A DNA stretch of 64,000 bases, from NCBI RefSeq assembly GCF_900086585.1, contig NZ_FLKM01000008.1, positions 930,001 to 994,000 of the forward strand. Reading direction: 5' to 3'. Under the pieces are notes generated by a model. The model was not told the origin of the DNA. It did not search any database and saw only the letters and a list, made by a program, of their open reading frames with translations. Numbering within the stretch: position 1 is the first letter of the stretch; each line of letters starts with the position of its first letter. The DNA comes from Emergencia timonensis. GTDB taxonomy: Bacteria; Bacillota; Clostridia; Peptostreptococcales; Anaerovoracaceae. Positions 43,658-51,479 of this stretch are shown in pieces. A program made the translations under genes and the position numbers.

Positions 43658-45142
43658 TCACAGGATGCGAATTCTGGTGGCAACGTTTTCACAGAAAGCG
43701 TTATCGTGCTCGACAAAGAGCATGGTCGGCTTATAAGTCAGAAGCAGATCTTCGATCTGCATGCGTGAGATGACGTCGATGTAATTGAGTGGTTCATCCC
43801 AGATATACAGATGGGCTTCTTCGCAGAGACTGGCCGCAATGAGCACCTTTTTTTTCTGACCGTCGCTGTAATCTTCGATCCTTTTCTCAAATTGTATCCT
43901 GGCAAAGTCCAGCTTCCGCAGAATGGCCTTGAAGAGGGTTGCGTCGATACTTCGTGCTGCAGCGTAATCATCCAGGGTTCCTGAAAGTCCCGAAGTTCCC
44001 TGCGGTACGTAGGATATTTTCAGACCGCTGCCGATACGCATCGTCCCGTCGAAAGGTACGTCAAAGCCGCAGATCAGCTTGACGACGCTGGATTTGCCGC
44101 AGCCGTTCCTGCCCTGCAGGGCGATACGCTCACCTCTTTTGACATCAAAAGTCAGATTGCCGAAGACCGGGGTTTCCCCATATCTGACAGAAACGTCTTC
44201 AAAGGTGATAAGGGGATCGGTATGGAAGGAGAGGGGATGAATCTTCAGACTGTCAGCCCTTTCTATATTTTTGAGCAGCTTGGATTTCTCCTCGATGGCA
44301 TCCTGTTTCCGCTTCTGCACTGCCAGGGAGCGCTTCATCATTTTGGCAGCCTGAGCGCCGATATGGCCCTTATCCGGTTTGACGCCGGCATCGCGGTCAC
44401 TGTTGCGGCTCTTCCGTTTCTCAATGGTATCTGACCAGCGGGCAGTTCTGCGGGCAGCAGATTCCATGGCTTTGATGTTTTTGACCAGCTTCTCATTTTC
44501 GGCGGTTTCAAAGCTGTCCTGCAGTTGTTTGTTGTAGTACCAGGTTGAAAAATTACCTTTCTGAATCTCAATATTGGTTTTGTTGATGGAAAGAATGTGG
44601 TCAATGCAGGCGTCGAGAAAGGTTCTGTCATGGGAGACGAGAATGAAGCCCTTCTTACGCTGCAGATAGTCACTGACGATTTGCCTCGCATGCTGATCCA
44701 GATGATTGGTCGGCTCATCGATCAAAAGGAAGTTGTTTTCCTTCAGAAAGAGGGCTGCCAGCAGGACTTTGGTCCGCTCACCGCTTGACAGGGTGCCGAA
44801 GGGACGGTACAACACTTCTTCAGAAACAGCAAGCTCGTTCAGCTCTTTTGCAAGCCGCCAATACTCGTAGGCTGGAACGACCTGCTCTACCACCTCGATG
44901 GTGGTAACTGATTGATCGGCCACTTCAAAGGGAAAATAATCAAAATGCACCTTTGATGAAATCTGCCCGCTGTATTCGTACTTCCCCAAGAGAAGATTGA
45001 GAAAAGTGGTCTTCCCCCGGCCGTTTCTACCGGTAAAACCCAGCTTCCAGTTTGTGTCGATCTGAAAGCTGACGTTCTCAAAAATATTGTCATAACTGCC
45101 ATCGTAGGCAAAGGTTAGATTGTTTACACTGATTAAAGACAT
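43658..45142 (-). CDS. ABC-F ribosomal protection protein, Lsa-type
   Basis: A 494-residue ABC-F protein with two ATPase domains and no membrane part. Walker A motifs are GRNGRGKTTFL near residue 38 and GRNGCGKSSVV near residue 345; signatures are LSSGERTKV and YSDGQKKKV; Walker B are LLIDEPTNHLD and YIWDEPLNYID. The linker between the domains (residues 190-300), rich in basic residues, is the antibiotic-displacing arm. The start (SLISVNNLTFAYDGSYDNIFE) is typical of Lsa proteins, which protect ribosomes from lincosamides, streptogramin A and pleuromutilins. GGAGGTG precedes the ATG. A leader with attenuator lies upstream, as expected for drug-induced ABC-F genes. Confidence 0.93.
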   Translation of the reverse strand: MSLISVNNLTFAYDGSYDNIFENVSFQIDTNWKLGFTGRNGRGKTTFLNLLLGKYEYSGQISSKVHFDYFPFEVADQSVTTIEVVEQVVPAYEYWRLAKELNELAVSEEVLYRPFGTLSSGERTKVLLAALFLKENNFLLIDEPTNHLDQHARQIVSDYLQRKKGFILVSHDRTFLDACIDHILSINKTNIEIQKGNFSTWYYNKQLQDSFETAENEKLVKNIKAMESAARRTARWSDTIEKRKSRNSDRDAGVKPDKGHIGAQAAKMMKRSLAVQKRKQDAIEEKSKLLKNIERADSLKIHPLSFHTDPLITFEDVSVRYGETPVFGNLTFDVKRGERIALQGRNGCGKSSVVKLICGFDVPFDGTMRIGSGLKISYVPQGTSGLSGTLDDYAAARSIDATLFKAILRKLDFARIQFEKRIEDYSDGQKKKVLIAASLCEEAHLYIWDEPLNYIDVISRMQIEDLLLTYKPTMLFVEHDNAFCENVATRIRIL

Positions 45143-45173
45143 AAATACACCTCCATACTTGTTAAATGCAATG

Positions 45174-45282
45174 AAAAAAGCTGCGAGGAAAGTTTTCCCG
45201 CAGCTGAAAGCATCATAAACAAAGGCGCAAAAATGCCTTGATAATCTATATTAGCTGATCAGATTCGTAAACTTTCTCGCAG
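45174..45282 (-). terminator. Attenuator (terminator/antiterminator) before the ABC-F gene
   Basis: On the minus strand, AGCTGCG and CGCAGCT with inner GGAAA/TTTCC pairing (45179-45205) form a hairpin followed by TTTTTT, 32 bp before the coding start. Upstream in the transcript, CTGCGAGAAAGTTT (45269-45282) can pair with AAACTTTCCTCGCAG in the terminator and so form an antiterminator. The arrangement allows the gene to be read only when the ribosome stalls on the leader. Confidence 0.8.
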
Positions 45283-45347
45283 TTTTGCATGACGAAACAA
45301 GCGGGGTTCTCTGCCGCTACCATAAATTTCTATCATGCATATGAAAC

Positions 45348-45368
45348 TTAGCAAGAAAAATTACGCAT
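45348..45368 (-). CDS. Leader peptide of the ABC-F attenuator
   Basis: A six-codon ORF, MRNFSC, with an excellent GAGGTG ribosome site five bases before its ATG. It lies about 66 nt upstream of the antiterminator arm in the transcript. Short leader peptides of this kind sense ribosome-targeting drugs by stalling. A minus-strand TATAAT (45403-45408) lies just upstream. Confidence 0.65.
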   Translation of the reverse strand: MRNFSC

Positions 45369-45412
45369 CTTTTCACCTCAAATCTTTTTATATTTCTTAG
45401 AGCATTATAACA

Positions 45413-45791
45413 AAGAAGACGGCGCAGTGCAAGGGGAGTTTGCGGAAAGAACACGGCAAACGCATGAAAGGTGTTTCAACCAGTCTGCAGGTGCAATTTT
45501 TACTGTATAGCGTTTATCTTTTAAATTAAGTATAATTTATTGGAATAAAATGTAAATCTTGTCGAGTTTGGAGCGATTTTATGTTATTTTTAACCCGTTT
45601 TGGCGACAATTCATGGAATTTACCAGGTTTTTTTATACTCATTTTTGCAAAAACGGTCCTCTATAGTAAAATTGCTGCTGTAGCCGAACCAACTCTGCTT
45701 ACAAGCTGTTTTTCATGCGTCTGCCGTGGCGGAAAGAATTGCTTTCAGGGGGGTTATTGTTTATAATACAACTATAGAAGGGATGTGTCTT
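45413..45791. other. Gene-free AT-rich stretch before the DUF3990 cassette
   Basis: About 380 bp with no convincing gene on either strand. It carries CACGGCAAACGCATGA (45453-45468), also found at 27235, and an AT-rich part with TATAAT (45531-45536) that might serve as promoter for the cassette. An ORF of 61 codons at 45581 has no ribosome site and no family likeness and was not accepted. Confidence 0.4.
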
Positions 45792-46286
45792 ATGTATATT
45801 TATCATGGCAGCAATATGGTTGTAGAATGTCCGATGCTGGTACAGCAAAACCGAACATTGGATTTTGGCAACGGACTTTACACCACCACGAACAAAATGC
45901 AAGCATTAAATTTTGCTGAAAAAGTTACGAATCGAAGGGAAACTGGCGAAATTACAGTGAGCGTTTATAATCTGAATAAGGCAAAAGCGTTAAGGGAGCT
46001 TGAAGTGCTTTATTTTGATAAACCTGACGAAGCGTGGCTCGATTTTGTCGCAAAGAATCGAGCAGGAACCTACTCTGAAAAATTGTATGATTTAGTTTGC
46101 GGCCCAGTTGCCAACGACGATGTATACCAAACCTTAGCTTTATATGAAACAGGGGTCTTGTCAAGAGAACAGACCTTGCAGGCATTGAAAATTAAGAAAT
46201 TGTTTGATCAATATGTCTGGAAAACAGAAAAAGCTCTAAGCTATTTTAACTTTGTGGGAACTTTATCGCTGCAGGAGGTGAAATAG
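45792..46286 (+). CDS. DUF3990 protein, ADP-ribosyltransferase-like
   Basis: A 164-residue DUF3990 protein. [16 protein letters not shown] and the segment [26 protein letters not shown] (two blocks) match the start of the ADP-ribosyltransferase fold: the H-G of the first strand, and Y-T-T with A-x-x-FA in the second. The closing YFNFVG and the preceding helix fit the third conserved region. DUF3990 has been placed among predicted ADP-ribosyltransferases, often in toxin settings. AGAAGGGA precedes the ATG; the longer upstream frame has no site. It is followed with no gap by two small genes. The target is unknown. Confidence 0.8.
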   Translation: MYIYHGSNMVVECPMLVQQNRTLDFGNGLYTTTNKMQALNFAEKVTNRRETGEITVSVYNLNKAKALRELEVLYFDKPDEAWLDFVAKNRAGTYSEKLYDLVCGPVANDDVYQTLALYETGVLSREQTLQALKIKKLFDQYVWKTEKALSYFNFVGTLSLQEVK

Positions 46287-46526
46287 ATGGATAAAAAATG
46301 TTTTGACGGCATCATGCTCTTAATCGTTCCTGAAGTAATTAATCTGATTATAGAGGAAGGTGGCTATGACGAACGAACGGCAACTTTAAGATTTTATGAA
46401 TCTAAGTTATATTCTTTACTTGAGAAAGAGGATACCAAGCTTTGGCATCTCAGTGCTTTATCGCTATATTCGCTGTTTGATGAAGAAATTAAAACGGGGA
46501 AGATTACTTTTCCTGAAGGGGCGTGA
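46287..46526 (+). CDS. Small protein of the DUF3990 cassette
   Basis: A 79-residue, mostly helical cytoplasmic protein: DGIMLLIVPEVINLIIEEGGYDERTATL is followed by FYESKLYSLLEKEDTKLWHL and LYSLFDEEIKTGKITFPE. It begins directly after the DUF3990 stop (TAGATG) with GGAGGTG inside the end of the first gene, so the two are coupled. Small genes of this type accompany DUF3990 and DUF3791 genes and could be an antitoxin or chaperone. I do not know a named family for it. Confidence 0.65.
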   Translation: MDKKCFDGIMLLIVPEVINLIIEEGGYDERTATLRFYESKLYSLLEKEDTKLWHLSALSLYSLFDEEIKTGKITFPEGA

Positions 46527-46531
46527 GTTGC

Positions 46532-46747
46532 ATGAGTAAGGAAGGTAAGTTTTTGATTTACTGTATCGAACGGTATAAACTGGAGAAGAGAATGACTGGA
46601 CGAGAAACCGTAGAACTATTTGAAACGTACGGAGTATCAGATTATATTATAAAGTATTATGAAGCACTGCATACCACAGGTGACAAATATATTATTGAGG
46701 ATATTGATGAATACATTAACAAAAGGAAGGAAAGATATGAAACATAA
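46532..46747 (+). CDS. DUF3791 family protein
   Basis: A 71-residue DUF3791 protein: SKEGKFLIYCIERYKLEKRM, then GRETVELFETYGVSDYIIKYYEALHTTG (two blocks) and YIIEDIDEYINKRK. DUF3791 genes are regularly found next to DUF3990 genes. The helical fold and small size would suit an antitoxin or adaptor. ATG 46532 is five bases after the previous stop; a GTG at 46523 overlaps that stop. The 3' end overlaps the nucleosidase gene by 11 bp. Confidence 0.8.
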   Translation: MSKEGKFLIYCIERYKLEKRMTGRETVELFETYGVSDYIIKYYEALHTTGDKYIIEDIDEYINKRKERYET

Positions 46748-47438
46748 AATTGGAATTATCTGTGCCGGGGAAGCTGAAATCAACCCGGTTTTGTCGTATC
46801 TTACAAATGAGAAAACCACAGAAAAAGCGATGCTCAAGTTCTACGAAGGGCAGATAGAGGGAATCGACGTAGTCGCACTGGCCTGCGGCGTCTGCAAAGT
46901 AAATGCCGCTATCGCAGCGCAGATTTTGATCGACACCTTTGGCTGCAATGTAATGATTAACGGCGGAACTTGCGGGGGCATGGATCATGGCCTGCACGTA
47001 TTCGATACAGTGGTGGCTACAGAATCCGCTTACTGGGATGTGTCAGGTGATATTTTGACAGAATATCATCCGTTTATGAAATCTATCTATTTTGCATCGG
47101 ATCAGAAACTGGTGGGTCTGGCGAGAAAGGCGGCAGATCAAAGCGCCCAAAAGGTGGTCTTTGGAAGGATGATGACTGGAGAGATTTTCATCGACCAGGA
47201 AAAGCGGGCAGAAATCAACCAGATACATAAACCGCTGGCTGTGGACATGGAGACTGGCGCCATCGCACATGTGTGCTACGTCAATCAGATTCCGTTTATC
47301 GCTGTCCGCACCATCACCGATACAGGAGAAGAAAGCGGCATCGATACCTTTGACCAAAACTGCGATAAAGCGTCGGAACTGTCGGCAGGGTTCATCAGGA
47401 AAGTAATTAGAGAGATGAGGGTAATGGTTGGAGAGTAG
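46737..47438 (+). CDS. mtnN: 5'-Methylthioadenosine/S-adenosylhomocysteine nucleosidase
   Basis: A 233-residue MTA/SAH nucleosidase. IGIICAGEAEINPVLSYL is the N-terminal nucleoside fold, VMINGGTCGGMDHGLHVFDTVVAT (two blocks) the substrate loop, VDMETGAIAHVCY the Met-Glu ribose-binding motif near residue 165, and VRTITDTGEES carries the catalytic Asp near residue 190. The enzyme removes adenine from MTA, SAH and 5'-deoxyadenosine. It starts inside the DUF3791 gene with AAGGAAGGAAAG as ribosome site, so it is probably co-transcribed with the cassette, although the upstream genes look acquired. Confidence 0.92.
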   Translation: MKHKIGIICAGEAEINPVLSYLTNEKTTEKAMLKFYEGQIEGIDVVALACGVCKVNAAIAAQILIDTFGCNVMINGGTCGGMDHGLHVFDTVVATESAYWDVSGDILTEYHPFMKSIYFASDQKLVGLARKAADQSAQKVVFGRMMTGEIFIDQEKRAEINQIHKPLAVDMETGAIAHVCYVNQIPFIAVRTITDTGEESGIDTFDQNCDKASELSAGFIRKVIREMRVMVGE

Positions 47439-47442
47439 GACT

Positions 47443-47859
47443 TTGAAAGAAAGAATAAAGAAGTTGTGTACAGCCGCCATAGCCTACGGCCTAATTGTTG
47501 GAATTATCGTCGCAATTGTCGCCATGATCGCCTATTTTGGCGGCGCAGTCATGAAAGTTTTCGGTTTTGAATATGAGTCGCCCGGCAGCATCGTCTTGTT
47601 CTTCCTATTCACGGCCATTGCAGGCTTTCCAGCGGAAACCATCGCAAAAGCATTTCCAAGAGCACTGTTGTCCTTGGAAAAAATAACAGTTAGAGGGGCG
47701 AAAGTATTATTTGTAATATTAGACACTGCTGTGACGGCAGTGTCGATGGCTATTGTAGACTATTTTATGGATAGCGTTACAGCAACAGATGCCTCCATTT
47801 TGGCAATCAGTCTGATTTTGGCGCTGCTGTCCAGGGAAGATTTTGACGAGAGGGAGTGA
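47443..47859 (+). CDS. YrvL-like membrane protein
   Basis: A 138-residue membrane protein with about four helices. The sequence VMKVFGFEYESPGSIVLFFLF and the later ITVRGAKVLFVILDTAVTAVSM, VDYFMDSVTATDASIL resemble Bacillus YrvL, a regulator tied to oxalate decarboxylase and sigma factor control. The start is probably TTG 47443, with GGAGAG six bases upstream, just past the nucleosidase stop. It lies between the nucleosidase and a GNAT gene in one run of genes. The role in Clostridia is unknown. Confidence 0.7.
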   Translation: MKERIKKLCTAAIAYGLIVGIIVAIVAMIAYFGGAVMKVFGFEYESPGSIVLFFLFTAIAGFPAETIAKAFPRALLSLEKITVRGAKVLFVILDTAVTAVSMAIVDYFMDSVTATDASILAISLILALLSREDFDERE

Positions 47860-47864
47860 GAACT

Positions 47865-48389
47865 ATGAATTTTGTAAGAATGACATCTGCAGAAGATCCC
47901 ATGTACGAAGTGGCCAGGGCCCTTTACAAGATGAGCTTTCCGGCGCACGAACAGAGGGAGGAAGGCGGCCAAAGACAAATCATGGACACACCGGACTACC
48001 ACTTTGATTTGATCTACGATGGAGAAGTCTTTGCGGGGATGATTCTGTACTGGCAGACGGAGGGCTTTCTCTATGTGGAGCATTTCTGCATTGACCCCGG
48101 GCAACGCAATCAGCGTTATGGGCAGCGCGCCTTGGAACTGCTGAAAGAAAAGGGAAAGACGCTCATTTTGGAAATCGACCCGCCGACAGATGAGATGACA
48201 AAGAGGCGGCAAGGTTTCTATGAACGGGCAGGATTTCATGTAAACAGCTTCTCCCACGTCCATCCGCCTTACCGCCAGGGGAACCAGGGACACGACCTGG
48301 TGGTCATGTCCTGGCCGTCAAAGCTGGAGCAGGCCGTCTACGAAGAATTCGATGGTTACTTGAAAAACGTAGTCATGGAAGACGTTTAG
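47865..48389 (+). CDS. GNAT family N-acetyltransferase
   Basis: A 174-residue acyl-CoA N-acetyltransferase. FAGMILYWQTEGFLYVEHFCIDPGQRNQRYGQRALELL (two blocks) shows beta-4 and the acetyl-CoA loop Q/R-x-x-x-x-G, here RNQRYGQRAL near residue 85. RRQGFYERAGFHVN is the late helix-strand pair. The substrate is unknown. ATG 47865 is preferred over the GTG three codons earlier because GAGGGAG lies seven bases before it. It closes the operon, followed by a terminator-like hairpin. Confidence 0.88.
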   Translation: MNFVRMTSAEDPMYEVARALYKMSFPAHEQREEGGQRQIMDTPDYHFDLIYDGEVFAGMILYWQTEGFLYVEHFCIDPGQRNQRYGQRALELLKEKGKTLILEIDPPTDEMTKRRQGFYERAGFHVNSFSHVHPPYRQGNQGHDLVVMSWPSKLEQAVYEEFDGYLKNVVMEDV

Positions 48390-48401
48390 TCCAATTAAAA
48401 A

Positions 48402-48431
48402 CACCGCAATCCATACAGACTGATTGCGGTG
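48402..48431. terminator. Terminator between GNAT and YheO-type genes
   Basis: CACCGCAATC and GATTGCGGTG make a perfect 10-bp stem with a 10-nt loop. The T-run is on the minus strand side, so it mainly ends the regulator transcript but may serve both. Confidence 0.75.
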
Positions 48432-48447
48432 CAGGCAGGTTGTCGTC

Positions 48448-49107
48448 TTATTTCTTTTCTTTTCCCCTGGCTTCTTCCAGATAATTGTACAATGTGAATT
48501 TTGAGATATCCAGAAGCTCGCAGACAGTCTGGCCGGATTTCTGAATCATGAACACACCGCGTTCATCCAGAAACCGCAGGAGCTTGATCTTGGCTTCTTT
48601 GTTCATCTTGTCCGGCGGCATACCGATCTGGGCAAGGCCTTCGGCGATGAGGCTGTCCATCAGGCCGTGAATGGAAGTGACGGGCCTGTCGAATTCGTCG
48701 TCACTGGCAAGGCGGTTGGTTTCAAAATATTTGTTATCGGACATGCCTTTGATGGCGTTTTCCAGCGCGACCAGATCTGTGATATCCTGGTTGATGCACA
48801 TGGAACTGTTGAGAATGCCGTCCTCATCGAAGAAATTGACCGTAGAGGAGCGCACCATGCGCCCGTCGGCGGTGTGGGTAATATAGCGGACCTTTTCCAT
48901 GGCGTGGGTCTCCCGCTTCATGTAGCGCAGGAAGGACTGGGTCGGCCCGTCTCCAATACGACGCCCCGTTACGTGGCCGTTCACGATGTATACGATGGTG
49001 TGGTCGATATCGCCCGAAAAGTCGTGGACGACGACTTCTGTGTTGGGGCCAAATTGTGCGGCGATCAAATCGGCTACCTGCTTTAGCTGCTTTTCATTCT
49101 TTATCAT
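48448..49107 (-). CDS. YheO-type (PAS/HTH) transcriptional regulator
   Basis: A 219-residue regulator with an N-terminal YheO-like PAS domain (residues 5-120; IAAQFGPNTEVVVHDFSGDI, RSSTVNFFDEDGILNSSMCIN) and a C-terminal DauR-type helix-turn-helix (AKIKLLRFLDERGVFMIQKSG, VCELLDISKFTLYNYLEEARG). DauR and relatives control amino-acid catabolism genes. CAGGAG precedes ATG 49107; an upstream in-frame ATG has no site. It is divergent from ptb-buk, which suggests that it controls butyrate formation or a linked pathway. Confidence 0.88.
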   Translation of the reverse strand: MIKNEKQLKQVADLIAAQFGPNTEVVVHDFSGDIDHTIVYIVNGHVTGRRIGDGPTQSFLRYMKRETHAMEKVRYITHTADGRMVRSSTVNFFDEDGILNSSMCINQDITDLVALENAIKGMSDNKYFETNRLASDDEFDRPVTSIHGLMDSLIAEGLAQIGMPPDKMNKEAKIKLLRFLDERGVFMIQKSGQTVCELLDISKFTLYNYLEEARGKEKK

Positions 49108-49202
49108 GTATCGTCTCCTGATTTCCCCCTTAGACCGTAAGGGCACTTTCCAAAAATAACATCTCCATTATATCAAGTTTTGATTCGCATTGCAACTATA
49201 TA

Positions 49203-49314
49203 TCAAACAAAAAGTTATATTATCAAAATAAAAATTTGAGAGCAAAAACGGCTTAATTCTGTGCACACTTGCTGTTTCGCACATAACAGTGCAAAAGTAT
49301 TCAAACAAAAAGTT
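49203..49314. repeat. Direct repeat in the ptb regulatory region
   Basis: TCAAACAAAAAGTT occurs at 49203-49216 and again at 49301-49314, 98 bp apart, in the 294-bp gap between the divergent regulator and ptb. The second copy ends 19 bp before the ptb -35. They may be sites for the YheO-type protein. Confidence 0.45.
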
Positions 49315-49333
49315 TTTGATTCTAAAAAAGAAT

Positions 49334-49362
49334 TTGACCAGGGACGGCAAAAGTGATATTCT
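49334..49362 (+). promoter_or_regulatory. Promoter of ptb-buk
   Basis: -35 TTGACC (49334-49339), 17-bp spacer and -10 TATTCT (49357-49362), 39 bp before the ptb start. Confidence 0.65.
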
Positions 49363-49401
49363 TTAACTAGATAATAGTTGTAAAAATGGGAGGGCACGCA
49401 A

Positions 49402-50313
49402 ATGGTATTTAGAAATTTTGAGGAGCTGGAGGGTTCGTTTCACGCATCCTCGAAAAAGACCGTCGTCGTAGCAGCCGCACAGGATAAATCCGCCCTGACT
49501 GCAGTCAACGCATGCCGCAAAGACGGTTTGATCGACGCAATCCTCGTAGGTGACGAAGCACTGATCAGAGAAGAAATCAAACACTTCCACGGAGAAATGG
49601 ACGACGCACCTATTGTCCACGCTGAAACTTTGGAAGAGGCGGCAAAGAAAGCCTGCCTCTGCGTCCGTGACGGCCAGGCGGATTTTATTCTAAAAGGAAA
49701 GATAGACACAGGGATTCTGCTCAAGGCCGCTGTTGCGGAGGAGAACGGGCTTCGCACAGGAAAATTGATGAGCCACCTGGCGTTCTTGAAAATCCCCAAT
49801 TACCACAAGATCATCGTGCTGACGGACAGCGGCATGGTGCTGTATCCGACATTGGAACAGAAAAGAGAAATCATCGAAAATGCGGTGGAGAACCTGCGGA
49901 ACATGGGTTATGACGAGCCGAAGGTGGGCATTCTGGCCGCCGTGGAGAAGGTCAATCCCAAGCAGCCGGAGACGGTGGATGCTGCAGAACTGACAGAGAT
50001 GTACAGGCGCGGCGAAATCAAGGACTGCATCGTGGAAGGACCTTTGTCTTACGATATTTTGATGAGCAGAGAATCGGCTCATAAGAAAGGCTTTGACAGC
50101 GAACTGGTGGGAAATGCGGATATCCTGGTCGTACCGAACATGCCTTGCGGCAACATCCTGGGCAAAGCGCTGCTGTTCTCTGCCGAGGCAGATATGGCGG
50201 GGCTGATCGTGGGGGCAAAAGCGCCTATCGCATTGACCTCCAGAGGCGCAACAGAAAAAGAAAAACGTCAGTCCCTGCTTTTGGCGGCGGCCTGTGCGAA
50301 AGGAGCGAAATAA
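49402..50313 (+). CDS. ptb: Phosphate butyryltransferase
   Basis: A 303-residue member of the phosphate acetyl/butyryltransferase family, at the length typical of Ptb. FILKGKIDTGILLKAAV near residue 95, VLTDSGMVLYPTLEQKREII near residue 136, and EGPLSYDILMSRESAHKKG near residue 213 match Ptb, as does ADILVVPNMPCGNILGKAL. It converts butyryl-CoA and phosphate to butyryl phosphate in the cytoplasm. It is followed directly by butyrate kinase, which turns this into butyrate and ATP. Specificity for another branched acyl-CoA, common in amino-acid fermenters, cannot be excluded. Confidence 0.92.
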   Translation: MVFRNFEELEGSFHASSKKTVVVAAAQDKSALTAVNACRKDGLIDAILVGDEALIREEIKHFHGEMDDAPIVHAETLEEAAKKACLCVRDGQADFILKGKIDTGILLKAAVAEENGLRTGKLMSHLAFLKIPNYHKIIVLTDSGMVLYPTLEQKREIIENAVENLRNMGYDEPKVGILAAVEKVNPKQPETVDAAELTEMYRRGEIKDCIVEGPLSYDILMSRESAHKKGFDSELVGNADILVVPNMPCGNILGKALLFSAEADMAGLIVGAKAPIALTSRGATEKEKRQSLLLAAACAKGAK

Positions 50314-50314
50314 C

Positions 50315-51382
50315 ATGGCAGAATATATCTTAGTAATCAATCCTGGTTCTACCTCCACGAAGGTTGCAATCTACGATGGAGAAAAAGCGCTTGATGTCAC
50401 CTCCATCGACCATCCGGCAGAAGATCTGAAAGGGTTTAAGGAAATCAACGATCAGCTGGACTTTCGTAAGGCTGCAGTGCTGGATTATCTGAAAGAGCAG
50501 AATTTGACACTTACTGATCTGGCGGCCATTGCTGCAAGAGGCGGTATCGTGGGGCAGCTTGACAGCGGCGCTTATCTGATAGACGAAGTCTTTGCAGAAG
50601 CTTCCCGAACTTCTACGATTCCCCATCCGGCCAATCTCTCTCCGATCATCGCCTATGAGTTGGCAGAGCAGGCTGGAACAGGCATTCACGGATATGTCTA
50701 CGATGCGGTCTGCGGGTGCGGTGTGCCCGATCCGATTTTTACCTATACAGGCGTGCCGGAGATTAAGAAGCCCTTCCTAACCCACGTGCTCAACAGCCGT
50801 GCGGTCAGCATCGAACAGGCGAGGAGAGACGGCGTCAATCTGGAAGATACGACTTACATCGTCTGCCACCTGGGCGGCGGCGTTACCTCTAATCTGATCA
50901 AAGGCGGCAAGGTTGTGGAATTTGTCGGTGACGACGAAGGCGGATTTTCCCCTGAACGTTCCGGCGGTGTGCCGTGCAGAGAACTGGTCAAATTCTGTTT
51001 TCGGAGTGGCTTGACAGAAAAAGAAGTGCAGAAGAAGCTGAAAGGGCAGGGTGGCCTCATCGCGTATCTGGGCGTCAATGATCTCAGAGAGGCTGAGAAA
51101 TTAGCGGAATCGGATCCGCAGGCAAAAACTATCATCGACGCCATGATCATGCAGCTCTCGACGGATATCGGTTCGCTTGCCCCGATCGTCTGTGGCAAGG
51201 TGGACAAAATCATCCTGACCGGCGGCATGGCGCACTCTGATTATCTGACGAAAGAGATGAAAAAGCGAGTAGCTTTTATCGCTCCCGTCAAAGTGATCCC
51301 GGGCACTTTCGAAATGGAAGCCCTGGCGAAAGGCATTCACAGAGTCATCACAGGCCAGGAAAAAGCGCATATATTAGAGTGA
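50315..51382 (+). CDS. buk: Butyrate kinase
   Basis: A 355-residue acetokinase-family enzyme. VINPGSTSTKVAIYDGEKAL near the N-terminus binds phosphate, CHLGGGVTSNLIKGGKVV near residue 193 is the second conserved block, and IVCGKVDKIILTGGMAHSDYL near 296 is the adenosine site. It makes ATP and butyrate (or branched acids) from acyl phosphate and ADP. It starts two bases after the ptb stop and ends before a strong terminator, forming a two-gene operon. Confidence 0.93.
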   Translation: MAEYILVINPGSTSTKVAIYDGEKALDVTSIDHPAEDLKGFKEINDQLDFRKAAVLDYLKEQNLTLTDLAAIAARGGIVGQLDSGAYLIDEVFAEASRTSTIPHPANLSPIIAYELAEQAGTGIHGYVYDAVCGCGVPDPIFTYTGVPEIKKPFLTHVLNSRAVSIEQARRDGVNLEDTTYIVCHLGGGVTSNLIKGGKVVEFVGDDEGGFSPERSGGVPCRELVKFCFRSGLTEKEVQKKLKGQGGLIAYLGVNDLREAEKLAESDPQAKTIIDAMIMQLSTDIGSLAPIVCGKVDKIILTGGMAHSDYLTKEMKKRVAFIAPVKVIPGTFEMEALAKGIHRVITGQEKAHILE

Positions 51383-51409
51383 TAATTGTTTTTTCATTTA
51401 TCGCAGTTG

Positions 51410-51446
51410 AACCAGAGCTGACGCTAAAGACGCGGCTCTGGTTTTT
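51410..51446 (+). terminator. Terminator of ptb-buk
   Basis: AACCAGAGC (51410-51418) and GCTCTGGTT (51434-51442) form a perfect stem followed by a run of T residues. Confidence 0.85.
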
Positions 51447-51479
51447 TGTCATGACGGGCATGTTTTTCTTGGGTATCCG

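Noticed and set aside
45581..45766. 61-codon ORF upstream of the DUF3990 gene
   Set aside because: No ribosome site and unusual composition; probably chance.
49690..50358. Long antisense ORF (222 codons) opposite ptb
   Set aside because: Shadow of the ptb reading frame; the protein looks random and is rich in His, Arg and Gln.
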